Notes: generated from the letters alone by a model not told the origin. Counted from the stretch's first letter, positions 33,581-41,579 are shown. The stretch is DNA of 64,000 bases from UBA2334 sp964396895 (GCA_964396895.1 CAYNGJ010000001.1:62001-126000), one strand, 5' to 3'. Made by a program: numbers and translations.

Positions 33581-34936
33581 ATGAAAAACGTGGTGCTTTT
33601 GTTGCACGAAGCTGGTGTGGACGTCGATCGCACGGTGGCCGGGCTGCACCTGCAGCTGGGTGAGGCTGGGGTGGCGGTGCCGTGGACGCTGACCGACCGC
33701 AGCGAACTGGTGCATGCCGTGACCCAACATGCACCAGATGGGGTCGTGGTGTGGGTGCAGCGGGTGGACGACGGGCTGCTGCAGGTGCTGCAGGCACTGG
33801 CCGAGCAGGCGCCCCGGCCGGTGCTGCTGCTGCTGGTGCACCCCGAGCCCGCTGCGCTGGTGCAGGCCGTGGCCGCCGGTGTGCACGAATGGTGGGTGCC
33901 CGGTGGTCAAAGCGATGCCTGGCCCGCTCGGTTGGCGGCGGCGCAGGCCCGGTTTGCGGCTGAGCACAGCCTGCGCAAACGCTGTGACGACCTGGCCAAC
34001 CGTTGGCACGAGCGGGTGGCGGTGGACAAAGCCAAGGGCCTGCTGATGCAGTCGCAGGACCTGACCGATGAACAGGCCTTCCGGCTGCTGCGCAACGCCT
34101 CCATGAACCACAGCCAGCGGATGGGCGAACTGGCCCAGCAGGTGTTGGGTGCGGCGCAACACGCCGAGCGTGTCAACCGCTGCGCGCAACTGCGCATGTT
34201 GTCGCAGCGCCTGGCCAAATGGCATGTGCTGCGCCAGACGGGGCACCGCGTGGTGGCCAGCCGCGACGCCCTCAAACACACCGCGCACCGCGTGCAGGAC
34301 ACGTTGGACCAGCTGGACCAGCACCTGAGCGCCCCGGCCCAGCGGGCCTCGCTGGCCAACGTGCAGCGCGCCTGGGCCCAGCTCGACGAAGCCGTGCGCT
34401 GGCCACCCACCGGCCAGCGTCGGGGCCACGAGCCCAGCAGCGGCGAGTTGTTGCACCTCAACGAATGCTCGGAGCGACTGCTGGCCGCCGCCGATGGGCT
34501 GACCGCTCTGCTGCAGCCCGAGGGTGGGGCCGGTCCTTTTCAGTGGCTGACCACCGTGGGGCGCCAGCGCATGCTCAGCCAGCGCTACGCCAAGTTGGCC
34601 TTGCTGCGTTGCTGGTGGCCGCAGGCGCTGGCACCCCTGTGCGCCAGCGAACTGGCGGCCACACAGGCCGAGTTCGAGGGCGTGATGCGCGACCTCAACC
34701 GCCTGCCCCTCACCAACCCCGACATCCAAGCGGCCCTGGCCGCGGCAGGGGCCAACTGGCTGGCCTTGGTCCATGCGTGCGACGGTCTGGTGCCGGGTGC
34801 CGGGCGCAGCCAGCCAACGACTGCCCTGACGGTGATCGAGGACAGCAGCGAAGCCGTGCTGGACGCGTTTGAACAACTGGCAAGGCACTACGAGTCCAGC
34901 CTGGAGCTGTTGCTGGGCACCGGGCATGCACCGTGA
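33581..34936 (+). CDS. ANTAR antiterminator fused to two P-box (nitrate-sensor-like) segments
   Basis: 451 aa. Residues 1-125 form a receiver-like domain in which the phospho-Asp position is not Asp (DGVVVWVQ). Residues about 138-192 are an ANTAR RNA-binding domain (RVAVDKAKGLLMQSQDL, DEQAFRLLRNASMN). Then come two helical bundles, each opening with a P-box-like motif: RCAQLRMLSQRLAKW (about 200-214) and TVGRQRMLSQRYAKL (about 325-339). The first third resembles NasT; the remainder resembles PilJ/NarX sensor bundles. It is soluble, so it would sense cytoplasmic nitrate/nitrite and act on leader RNAs. Divergent from nirB. The kinase/phosphatase gene follows 48 nt downstream. Confidence 0.82.
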   Translation: MKNVVLLLHEAGVDVDRTVAGLHLQLGEAGVAVPWTLTDRSELVHAVTQHAPDGVVVWVQRVDDGLLQVLQALAEQAPRPVLLLLVHPEPAALVQAVAAGVHEWWVPGGQSDAWPARLAAAQARFAAEHSLRKRCDDLANRWHERVAVDKAKGLLMQSQDLTDEQAFRLLRNASMNHSQRMGELAQQVLGAAQHAERVNRCAQLRMLSQRLAKWHVLRQTGHRVVASRDALKHTAHRVQDTLDQLDQHLSAPAQRASLANVQRAWAQLDEAVRWPPTGQRRGHEPSSGELLHLNECSERLLAAADGLTALLQPEGGAGPFQWLTTVGRQRMLSQRYAKLALLRCWWPQALAPLCASELAATQAEFEGVMRDLNRLPLTNPDIQAALAAAGANWLALVHACDGLVPGAGRSQPTTALTVIEDSSEAVLDAFEQLARHYESSLELLLGTGHAP

Positions 34937-34984
34937 TGCTGCGGCGCACCATTGCTGGGCACATTCATTGCTTGGGTTTGGTGC

Positions 34985-36742
34985 ATGAACTTTGACCTGG
35001 ACATCGGGTTTGTCACCCGCACAGGCCGCAAGGCCACCAATGAAGACTACTGTGCCGCCCAGGTGCCGCCGCCAGGCCAAGTGGGCAGGGGCGTGGTGCT
35101 GGCCATCGCCGATGGGGTCAGTACCGGTGGCAAGGGTCGCGAGGCCGCCCAACTGACCGCCACCACGGTGGTGCGCGACTACTTTGGCACCCCCGAAACC
35201 TGGGACGCCACCGTGGCGCTGGACCGCGTCATTGCGGCCCAGAACTCGTGGCTCTCCAGCATCAACCGCCGCCGCCATCCGGTGCTGGGCCTGACCACGC
35301 TCACTCTGTTGCTGCTGCGCGACCAGTCCTACGTGGTGGCCCATGTGGGTGACACCCGCTGCAACCTGTGGCGCGACGGCGAGTGGCGGGTGCTGACGCA
35401 GGACCACGTGGTGGCCCACCCCGATTTCCAACACCAGTTGTTGCGAAGCATGGGGGCCGAAGACCACGTGGTGGTGGATTACCTGCAAGGCGACGTGTGC
35501 ACGGGGGATGTGTTTGTGCTGACCTCGGATGGTGTGCACGGTTCACTCACGCCCGCTGCCATCCGCTCTGCGCTGGCGGAAGGGGATGCCAGGGCCATGG
35601 CCACCGCGTTGGTGGACGCCGCACTGGCGGCGGGCAGCACCGACAACGTCACCGCCATGGTGGTGCGCGTGCAGGGCTTGCCACCCCCCAGTACCACCGA
35701 TGCACAGCGGCGATCGCAGGCGCTTCCGGTGCCGACCGCCCTCAAGGTGGGCGACCGGCTCGATGGTTGGGTGGTGACGTCCCGGGTGGCGGACAACGGC
35801 ATCAACCTGCTCTACCAGGTGCGCGACCCCGCCAGCCAGCGCCTGTTTGCCCTGAAAACCCTGCACCCCGCCCGTGCCCACGACCTGGACGAGCGCGCCA
35901 TGTTGCTGCACGAGGCCTGGCTGTCGCAGCGCATGCAAGGCACCCGGGCCATGCGCCACCTGGTCACCACACACGACCCGCTGCCCAATGGCCAACTGCA
36001 AACGGCGTTTTACGTGCTGTTTGACTGGCACACCGGCAAGACCTGGCAGCAGTTGCTGGACGTGGGCCAACCCCTGGCGCCGGCGGATGTGGTGGGCTGG
36101 GCGCTGCAGGTGTTGCAGGCGCTGGGCCAGTTGCACCGCCAGGGCATCATCCACCGCGACATCAAGCCCGCCAACCTGCACCTTGGCGAAGACGGTGTGG
36201 TCAGGGTGCTGGACCTGGGGGTGGCGCTGAGCGGGCGTGAGCCCGAATCGATGCGCCGCCTGCACGCAGGCACCCCCAGCTATGTGAACCCCGAGCAATG
36301 GGGTTACCGCGCAGCGGGCGCTGCCGGGGTGGCCACCGACGCCGCCGAGCGTGAACCGGCCAATGCACAGAGCGATTTGTTCGCCCTGGGTGTGTCGCTC
36401 TACCAGGTGGTGACCGGGCGGCTGCCTTACGGCGAGGTGCTGCTGCACCAGGTGGGGCGCTACCACAGCGATCCCAAGCCTCCCCACCGCCTCAACCCCC
36501 AGGTGCCCATGTGGCTGAACCACGCCATCCTGAAGGCCATCGCGCGTGATCAGCGGCTGCGCTATGAAACCGCCGAGGAGTTTGCGCTGGTGCTGGAGCG
36601 GGGTGCCTCCCGGCCGTTGACCGCGCCCACGGGGTCCCCGCTGCTGCAGCGTGACCCCACCGCGCTCTGGAAAATGTTGCTGGCCACCAGCGTGTTGTTC
36701 AACCTGTTGCTGGTGGTCTGGTTGCTGTTTCTGCCCCGCTGA
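34985..36742 (+). CDS. PP2C phosphatase - Ser/Thr protein kinase fusion, membrane anchored
   Basis: 585 aa. N-terminal PP2C phosphatase (about 1-235) with metal-site Asp residues in NEDYCA, IADGVSTGGKG and GSTDNVTAMVV. C-terminal Hanks-type kinase (about 250-520): ATP Lys in LFALKTL, catalytic loop IIHRDIKPANLHL, DLG in place of DFG, and an APE-like NPEQ. A single C-terminal membrane helix (about 563-583) would anchor it to the inner membrane facing the cytoplasm. It follows the ANTAR/P-box gene and is convergent with narK, so control of nitrate transport or assimilation is likely; the target is unknown. Confidence 0.88.
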   Translation: MNFDLDIGFVTRTGRKATNEDYCAAQVPPPGQVGRGVVLAIADGVSTGGKGREAAQLTATTVVRDYFGTPETWDATVALDRVIAAQNSWLSSINRRRHPVLGLTTLTLLLLRDQSYVVAHVGDTRCNLWRDGEWRVLTQDHVVAHPDFQHQLLRSMGAEDHVVVDYLQGDVCTGDVFVLTSDGVHGSLTPAAIRSALAEGDARAMATALVDAALAAGSTDNVTAMVVRVQGLPPPSTTDAQRRSQALPVPTALKVGDRLDGWVVTSRVADNGINLLYQVRDPASQRLFALKTLHPARAHDLDERAMLLHEAWLSQRMQGTRAMRHLVTTHDPLPNGQLQTAFYVLFDWHTGKTWQQLLDVGQPLAPADVVGWALQVLQALGQLHRQGIIHRDIKPANLHLGEDGVVRVLDLGVALSGREPESMRRLHAGTPSYVNPEQWGYRAAGAAGVATDAAEREPANAQSDLFALGVSLYQVVTGRLPYGEVLLHQVGRYHSDPKPPHRLNPQVPMWLNHAILKAIARDQRLRYETAEEFALVLERGASRPLTAPTGSPLLQRDPTALWKMLLATSVLFNLLLVVWLLFLPR

Positions 36743-36743
36743 G

Positions 36744-36768
36744 CGCCAGAGGCCGTCAGCCCCTGGCG
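36744..36768. terminator. Hairpin between the kinase gene and narK
   Basis: CGCCAG, 13-nt loop, CTGGCG, in the 42-nt gap between the convergent stops. No T tract, so termination here may be rho-dependent or weak. Confidence 0.35.
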
Positions 36769-36784
36769 GACCTCAATGGGCGTT

Positions 36785-37999
36785 TCAATGGGCGGTGCGG
36801 GCGCGACCGCCCTTCTCGGCCCAGGTGCGGGTCCAGCGGATCTGCATGACACGCAGCATGATGATCATGGCCACGGCCACCAGTGCAAAGGCCACAAAGC
36901 CCCAGAGGTAGGTGCCCGCATACTGCTTGCTCAGGCCCATGGCGTTGGGCACGAAGCCGCCACCCAGGGCACCTATCTCACCAATCATGGAACCCGCCAC
37001 GGCGGTGGACACGGGCCAGCGCAGTGGCACCAGCTGGAACAGGGCACCGTTGCCCGCACCCATGGCCGCAAAGCACACCATGAACAGCAGTGTGGTGGCG
37101 ACCAGTGAGTTTTCGGCCAGACCGCACAGCACCAGCGACACCGCCACGATGATGAGCACCCCGCTCAGGGTGTTGATGCCACCCACCCGGTCAGACACAT
37201 AGCCCCCCACCACCCGCACCGCCGAGCCCATGAGGGCGGCCAGCATGGTGAGCTGACCGGCCTGAATCTTGGTGACGGCGAACTGGTCGTGAAAGTAGGT
37301 GGGCAAGAAGCTGGACAGCCCGATGAAGCCGCCGAACGTCACCACGTAAATCAGGCTGAAGGCCCAGCCGTCTTTTTCAAACAAACAGGCGATGTGGCTG
37401 CGAAAGCTCTGGTGTTCGATGTCGGGCGGCTCTTTGGCGAACACCACCATCACCACCATGGGGATGAGCATGAAAAACGCGGCAATGCCGTACACCGTTT
37501 GCCAGCCGTAGGCCGTGGCCAGGGGCGGGGCAAACAGCACCGCCAGCACGGTGCCGGAGTTGCCCGCGCCTGCAATGCCCATGGCCAAGCCCTTGTGTTG
37601 GGGCGGAAACCAACCCGACCCCAATGACAAAGCCACGCCAAAGCTGGCACCAGCAATGCCCAGCAGCACGCCCATGGCCAGCACGTCGTTGAAACTGCTG
37701 ATGTAGAAATAGCCCCACAGCAAGGCCAGCAGGATGAGGCCCATCTCCGTCAGCGCCGCGTTCTTGCGCCCGATGTACTGCGCCAGCACGCCGAGTGGAA
37801 AGCGCATGAACGCCCCCGCCAGAATGGGCACCGAGATCATGAAGCCTTTTTGCGCAGGCGTCAGGTTGAACGCCTCGCTGATGTAGGGCGCCATGGCCCC
37901 GTTGAGCACCCAGACCGCAAAGCAGAAGTCGAAGTACAAAAAAGCTGCGAACAGCGTCGGCGCGTGGCCCGATTTCAAAAAGGTGCGAAATCCCGCCAT
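36785..37999 (-). CDS. narK: Nitrate/nitrite transporter, NarK/NasA-type MFS
   Basis: 404 aa, 12 membrane segments, NNP-family. The nitrate-signature regions GIAGASFGVALSLGSGWFPP (first) and GNGALFQLVPLRW (second) are both seen, and FDFCFAVWVLNGAMAPYI opens the transport domain. The start MAGFRTFLKSGHAPTL at 37999 has GGAGGT 6-7 nt upstream. It is a second nitrate uptake route beside the NrtABC importer. Its leader has an AACGGC-loop ANTAR hairpin. Confidence 0.93.
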   Translation of the reverse strand: MAGFRTFLKSGHAPTLFAAFLYFDFCFAVWVLNGAMAPYISEAFNLTPAQKGFMISVPILAGAFMRFPLGVLAQYIGRKNAALTEMGLILLALLWGYFYISSFNDVLAMGVLLGIAGASFGVALSLGSGWFPPQHKGLAMGIAGAGNSGTVLAVLFAPPLATAYGWQTVYGIAAFFMLIPMVVMVVFAKEPPDIEHQSFRSHIACLFEKDGWAFSLIYVVTFGGFIGLSSFLPTYFHDQFAVTKIQAGQLTMLAALMGSAVRVVGGYVSDRVGGINTLSGVLIIVAVSLVLCGLAENSLVATTLLFMVCFAAMGAGNGALFQLVPLRWPVSTAVAGSMIGEIGALGGGFVPNAMGLSKQYAGTYLWGFVAFALVAVAMIIMLRVMQIRWTRTWAEKGGRARTAH

Positions 38000-38125
38000 G
38001 GGAAGACCTCCGGAGGTTGGTGGAACAGTGGATAAGGGGGTGTCGCAGCGCGAGCCCGACGGATGGGGTGTGTGCGCCAACAGACATGCGTGGGTGCAGG
38101 GAACCCGTGCAAGCGGAGAGATGAC

Positions 38126-38145
38126 AAAGGCCGCCGTTGACCTTT
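38126..38145 (-). promoter_or_regulatory. ANTAR-type hairpin in the narK leader
   Basis: AAAGGTC-AACGGC-GGCCTTT on the minus strand: a 7-bp stem (one G-U pair) with a hexaloop that has A1 and G4. The loop sequence is identical to those in the nirB and nrtA leaders. It lies 127 nt before the narK ATG. No terminator was recognised after it. Confidence 0.65.
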
Positions 38146-38155
38146 GCCCCATAAA

Positions 38156-38171
38156 AGCACGATTCATGCCT
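38156..38171 (-). promoter_or_regulatory. Weak sigma-54-like site upstream of narK
   Basis: AGGCATG-N4-GTGCT on the minus strand keeps the invariant GG-N10-GC but differs from TGGCACG-N4-TTGCW at three positions. The inferred start near 38145 coincides with the first base of the ANTAR hairpin. The site lies inside an inverted repeat CCCCATAAA/TTTATGGGG (about 38147-38181) that could be an operator. Confidence 0.4.
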
Positions 38172-38215
38172 GTTTATGGGGATGGTGACGCACCAGATGG
38201 GTGATGCGGTGCAAC

Positions 38216-38249
38216 AAAAAAGGGCGCATCTGACGATGCGCCCTTTTTT
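38216..38249. terminator. Bidirectional rho-independent terminator after nrtC
   Basis: AAAAAAGGGCGCATC, TGAC loop, GATGCGCCCTTTTTT: a perfect 9-bp GC stem with six A and six T flanks. It ends the nrtABC transcript. Confidence 0.95.
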
Positions 38250-38267
38250 GGGGAGGGTGGGGTGGTG

Positions 38268-39104
38268 TCAGGCCGCTTTTTCCACGTGCGCCTGGCGGGT
38301 GTACAAAAAGTCGATCACGGCCTTGCGGTAGCTCAGGTAGGCCGGGCTGTCGGCCAGGGCCACGCGGCTGCGGGGGCGGGGCAGGTCCACGCTCAGCACC
38401 TCGCCAATGGTGGCGGCGGGGCCGTTGGTCATCATCACGATTTTGTCGGACAGCAACACGGCCTCGTCCACGTCGTGCGTCACCATCACCACGGTGCTGT
38501 GGGTGCGGGCCACGATGTCCAGCAACTCGTCCTGCAGCTTGGCGCGGGTCAGGGCGTCCAGGGCACCAAAGGGCTCGTCCATCAGCAGCACTTTGGGCTC
38601 CATGGCCAGGGCGCGGGCTATGCCCACGCGCTGCTTCATGCCGCCCGAAATTTCGCCGGGACGCTTTTGCGCCGCGTGGGTCAACCCCACCAAGGCCAGG
38701 GCAGCGTCGGTGCGTTCTTTGAGCTGGGTCTTGGTTTCGGCGGGTGCGCCGGTGCTTTTGCCGCCCGCACCGAACACGCGCTCCACGCCCAGGTACACGT
38801 TTTCGAAGCAGGTCAGCCAGGGCAGCAGCGAGTGGTTTTGGAACACCACCGCACGCTCAGGCCCGGGGCCAGCGATTTCGCGGTTGGCGCACAGCAGCGC
38901 GCCCTGGGTGGGGGTGGTCAGGCCCGCGATGAGGTTGAGCAGCGTGGACTTGCCGCAACCCGAGTGGCCAATGAGGGCCACGAACTCGCCCTTGGCGATG
39001 GTCAGGTTGATGTCGCGCAGCGCGGTGAAGGGGCCCTTCTTGGTTTTGAAGGTTTGCTCGACGTGCTGGATGTCGATGAACTTGGTGTTCAGGGCGTCGT
39101 TCAT
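38268..39104 (-). CDS. nrtC: Nitrate ABC transporter, ATP-binding protein
   Basis: 278 aa. Walker A GHSGCGKST, Q-loop FQNHSLLPW, signature ISGGMKQRVGIARAL, Walker B VLLMDEPFGALD and the switch His in MVTHDVDEA. It lacks the extra substrate-binding-protein-like domain of cyanobacterial NrtC, so it equals NrtD/NasD. Its ATG overlaps the nrtB stop as ATGA. Confidence 0.93.
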   Translation of the reverse strand: MNDALNTKFIDIQHVEQTFKTKKGPFTALRDINLTIAKGEFVALIGHSGCGKSTLLNLIAGLTTPTQGALLCANREIAGPGPERAVVFQNHSLLPWLTCFENVYLGVERVFGAGGKSTGAPAETKTQLKERTDAALALVGLTHAAQKRPGEISGGMKQRVGIARALAMEPKVLLMDEPFGALDALTRAKLQDELLDIVARTHSTVVMVTHDVDEAVLLSDKIVMMTNGPAATIGEVLSVDLPRPRSRVALADSPAYLSYRKAVIDFLYTRQAHVEKAA

Positions 39105-40069
39105 GATTTCACCTCTTCGAAGGTAAACGCGGTGGCCAGTTTGATGAGGGCGAATTCCAGAATCAGCCCGACGATGCCGATCACGAAGATGGCGATGATG
39201 ATGTTCTTGACGTTCAGGTTGTTCCATTCGTCCCACACCCAGAAGCCAATGCCCACGCCACCGGTCAGCATTTCGGCCGCCACAATCACCAGCCAGGCGG
39301 TGCCCACGGCCAGGCGAACGCCTGTGAGCATGTAGGGCAGCACCGAGGGGAACAGGATCTTGGTCAGGATCTTCCACTCGCTCAGGTTGAGCACGCGGGC
39401 CACGTTCATGTAGTCCTGGGGCACGCGCTGCACGCCCACGGCGGTGTTGATGATCATGGGCCAGATGGAGCAGATGAAGATGGTCCAGATGGCGGCGGGG
39501 TTGGCACCCTTGAACACCAGCAGGCCAATGGGCAACCAGGCCAGCGGTGAAACCGGGCGCAACAGGCTGATGAGGGGGTTGAACATGCGGCTCAGGAAGG
39601 CGAAGCGCCCGATGGCAAAGCCCGCCGGAATGCCCACCGCCGCCGCCAGGCCAAAGCCCACGGCCACGCGTTCCAGCGACATCAGCACGTTCCAGCCCAC
39701 GCCCTGATCGTTGGGGCCGTTGCTGTAGAAGGGGTCGCTGAACAGCTCCACCGCCTGCGCCCAGGTTTCGATGGGGCCGGGGATGCTGCTGCCGGTGGAC
39801 ACCGACACCAGTGCCCACAACCCCACCAACAGGGCCAAGCCCAGCACCGGGGGCACCACCTTCAGCGACAGCCCCGCCCAGTCCACCGAGGACTGGTTGC
39901 TGATGGCTGCGGGCTCTATTTTTGAGCTTTTTTGCTGTTCAGCGCTTTCATTCATTGATGTATTAGCTATGTATTTTTTCGCCAATGCGGCGACATTGGC
40001 GGGCGAGGGGGTGGAGCGCTCGGGCATGGCCGAACCTTCCAGCGGGGAGTGAAACACGGCGCTGACCAT
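39101..40069 (-). CDS. nrtB: Nitrate ABC transporter, permease
   Basis: 322 aa. An inner-membrane permease of the NtrB/SsuC type with about six helices; the EAA-like loop is VGIPAGFAIGRFAFLSRM and later NVARVLNLSEWKIL. The start at 40069 (MVSAVFHSPLEG) follows GAGGT; the longer frame overlaps nrtA. The N-terminal tail of about 80 residues is low complexity, and residues about 30-53 derive from a dispersed repeat copy. Confidence 0.92.
   Translation of the reverse strand: MVSAVFHSPLEGSAMPERSTPSPANVAALAKKYIANTSMNESAEQQKSSKIEPAAISNQSSVDWAGLSLKVVPPVLGLALLVGLWALVSVSTGSSIPGPIETWAQAVELFSDPFYSNGPNDQGVGWNVLMSLERVAVGFGLAAAVGIPAGFAIGRFAFLSRMFNPLISLLRPVSPLAWLPIGLLVFKGANPAAIWTIFICSIWPMIINTAVGVQRVPQDYMNVARVLNLSEWKILTKILFPSVLPYMLTGVRLAVGTAWLVIVAAEMLTGGVGIGFWVWDEWNNLNVKNIIIAIFVIGIVGLILEFALIKLATAFTFEEVKS
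39911..39981 (-). repeat. Dispersed repeat copy inside nrtB
   Basis: On the minus strand: CATAGCTAATACATCAATG, then AATGAAAGCGCTGAACAGC and AAAAATAGAGC. It keeps the TAGCTAA...AAGCGCTG...AAAAATAG layout. In frame, encoding part of the cytoplasmic N-terminal tail of NrtB. Confidence 0.6.
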
Positions 40070-40115
40070 GGTCGTACCTCTTGCGGTTGGGGTCAAAAAA
40101 ACGGGGTGGAGTGCG

Positions 40116-41408
40116 TCAGGCGCGAACCTTGAAGCTGTCGGCGTACTTGGCGGGGTCTTTGCCGTCCCACACCACACCGTCGATCAGCTTGCTGCTGCGC
40201 ATGTCGCTCTTGGGCAGCGGCGTTTTGCTGGCGGCGGCGGCGTCCTTGTAGATGCCGATCTGGTTGACCTGCTTGGCCAGGGCCAGGTAGTCGGGGTGGT
40301 CTTTGATCAGGCCCCAGCGCTTGTGCTGGGTCATGAACCACATGCCGTCGCTCAGGTAGGGGAAGTTCACCGCGCCGTCGTTGTAGAACTTCATGTGGTT
40401 GGGGTCGTCCCAGGTCTTGCCCATGCCGTTTTGGTAGCGGCCCAGGATGCGCTCGTTGATGGCGTCCACGCTGGTGTTGATGTAGGACTTCTGGGCCACG
40501 GTCTCGGCCATCTTCATCTTGTTCTGCAGTCCGCTGTCAATCCACTTGCTCGCTTCTAGGATGGCGGCGGTCACTGCGCGGGCGGTGTTGGGGTACTGCT
40601 TCACAAAGTCGGCGGTGGTGCCCAGCACCTTTTCGGGGTGGTCCTTCCAGACATCCTGGCTGGTGGCCGCGCTCACGCCGATGCCGTCGATGATGGCGCG
40701 GTGGTTCCAGGGCTCACCCACGCTGAACCCGTCCATGTTGCCCACGCGCATGTTGGCCACCATTTGGGGTGGGGGCACCACGATGGACTTCACGTCCTTG
40801 AAGGGGTTGACGCCCGCAGATGCCAGCCAGTAGTACAGCCACATGGCGTGGGTGCCGGTGGGGAAGGTTTGCGCAAAGGTGTATTCGCGGGGCTCTTTCT
40901 TCATCTGGGCGACCAGACCTTCCAGGGTGCCGGCGCCTTTGTCGGCCAGTTTTTTGGACAGGGTCAGACCCTGGCCGTTGTTGTTCAGGGTCATCAGCAC
41001 GGCCATGTCTTTTTTCGGTCCGGCTGTGCCCATGTGAACACCGTAAATCAGGCCATACAACACGTGGGCAAAGTCCAACTCGCCGTTCACGAGTTTGTCG
41101 CGCACACCGGCCCAGCTGGCTTCCTTGCTGGGGATGATTTTTACGCCGTACTTCTGGTCAATGCCCAGCACGCTGGCCATGACGACGCTGGCGCAATCTG
41201 TCAGCGGGATGAAGCCAATCTTCACTTCCTTTTTCTCGGGAGCGTCGGAACCGGCCGCCCACACGCCGCTGTGGCCCAGGCTGGCAAACAGGGCGGTCCC
41301 GGCCACGGCGGTGCCTTGCTTAAGCAGGTCACGGCGGCTGAGGGCGGGGGTGGTGTTCACCGATGTGCCGGTGGTCACGGCGTTGGAGGGGATGGCTGGC
41401 TGGGTCAT
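40116..41408 (-). CDS. nrtA: Nitrate ABC transporter, substrate-binding protein
   Basis: 430 aa periplasmic nitrate-binding protein of the NrtA/NasF type. It has a twin-arginine signal (SRRDLLKQGTAVAGTALF), then VKIGFIPLTDCASVVMA at the start of the mature domain and GNMDGFSVGEPWNHRAI, a family hallmark. First gene of nrtABC. The 145-nt leader carries a sigma-54 site, two ANTAR hairpins and a terminator, much like the Klebsiella nasF leader. Confidence 0.94.
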   Translation of the reverse strand: MTQPAIPSNAVTTGTSVNTTPALSRRDLLKQGTAVAGTALFASLGHSGVWAAGSDAPEKKEVKIGFIPLTDCASVVMASVLGIDQKYGVKIIPSKEASWAGVRDKLVNGELDFAHVLYGLIYGVHMGTAGPKKDMAVLMTLNNNGQGLTLSKKLADKGAGTLEGLVAQMKKEPREYTFAQTFPTGTHAMWLYYWLASAGVNPFKDVKSIVVPPPQMVANMRVGNMDGFSVGEPWNHRAIIDGIGVSAATSQDVWKDHPEKVLGTTADFVKQYPNTARAVTAAILEASKWIDSGLQNKMKMAETVAQKSYINTSVDAINERILGRYQNGMGKTWDDPNHMKFYNDGAVNFPYLSDGMWFMTQHKRWGLIKDHPDYLALAKQVNQIGIYKDAAAASKTPLPKSDMRSSKLIDGVVWDGKDPAKYADSFKVRA

Positions 41409-41438
41409 GATCTGCTCCTGGTATCAAAAAAAGCGGTC

Positions 41439-41498
41439 AAAAACAAAACGGCGCCCATCCCCCAACTTCAGGTGTAAAGCCGGGAGATGGACGCCGTT
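41439..41498 (-). terminator. Leader terminator (attenuator) of nrtABC
   Basis: The arms AACGGCGTCCATCTCCC (41498-41482) and GGGGGATGGGCGCCGTT (41463-41447) pair over 17 bp (two G-U), with an 18-nt loop and a TTTTGTTTTT tail. It lies upstream of the nrtA start, so it must be bypassed for expression. Its 5' arm contains the loop and 3' strand of the second ANTAR hairpin, so the two structures exclude each other. Confidence 0.88.
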
Positions 41499-41543
41499 GT
41501 CCGTGTGTCTGGGGAGACTTGAGGCCTGGACCGCCATTGGTCC
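41489..41543 (-). promoter_or_regulatory. Two-hairpin ANTAR target in the nrtA leader
   Basis: Hairpin 1: GGACC-AATGGC-GGTCC (41528-41543). Hairpin 2: GGAC-AACGGC-GTCC (41489-41502). Both are short stems with hexaloops having A1 and G4, the published ANTAR recognition features, separated by 25 nt. Binding of an ANTAR dimer would hold hairpin 2 and block the terminator. Confidence 0.8.
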
Positions 41544-41562
41544 GGACTGCTGACCCTTATCC

Positions 41563-41579
41563 AAGCAGTAACCGTGCCA
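41563..41579 (-). promoter_or_regulatory. Sigma-54 promoter of nrtABC
   Basis: TGGCACG-N4-CTGCT on the minus strand, one mismatch from consensus with GG-N10-GC spacing. Start expected near 41553, ten bases before ANTAR hairpin 1. The Klebsiella nasF promoter is also sigma-54 dependent. Confidence 0.75.

Noticed and set aside
34957..34973. GGGCACA-N4-TTGCT, sigma-54-like, upstream of the kinase gene
   Set aside because: Spacing fits GG-N10-GC, but the start would fall within about 2 nt of the ATG, leaving no leader or ribosome binding site.
33473..35539. 688-codon minus-strand frame
   Set aside because: Antisense to the ANTAR/P-box and PP2C-kinase genes, which have clear motifs.
41546..41569. 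ACTGCT...AGCAGT stem as the first ANTAR hairpin of the nrtA leader
   Set aside because: It overlaps the -12 element of the sigma-54 promoter and so would not be transcribed; its loop also lacks the A1/G4 pattern.
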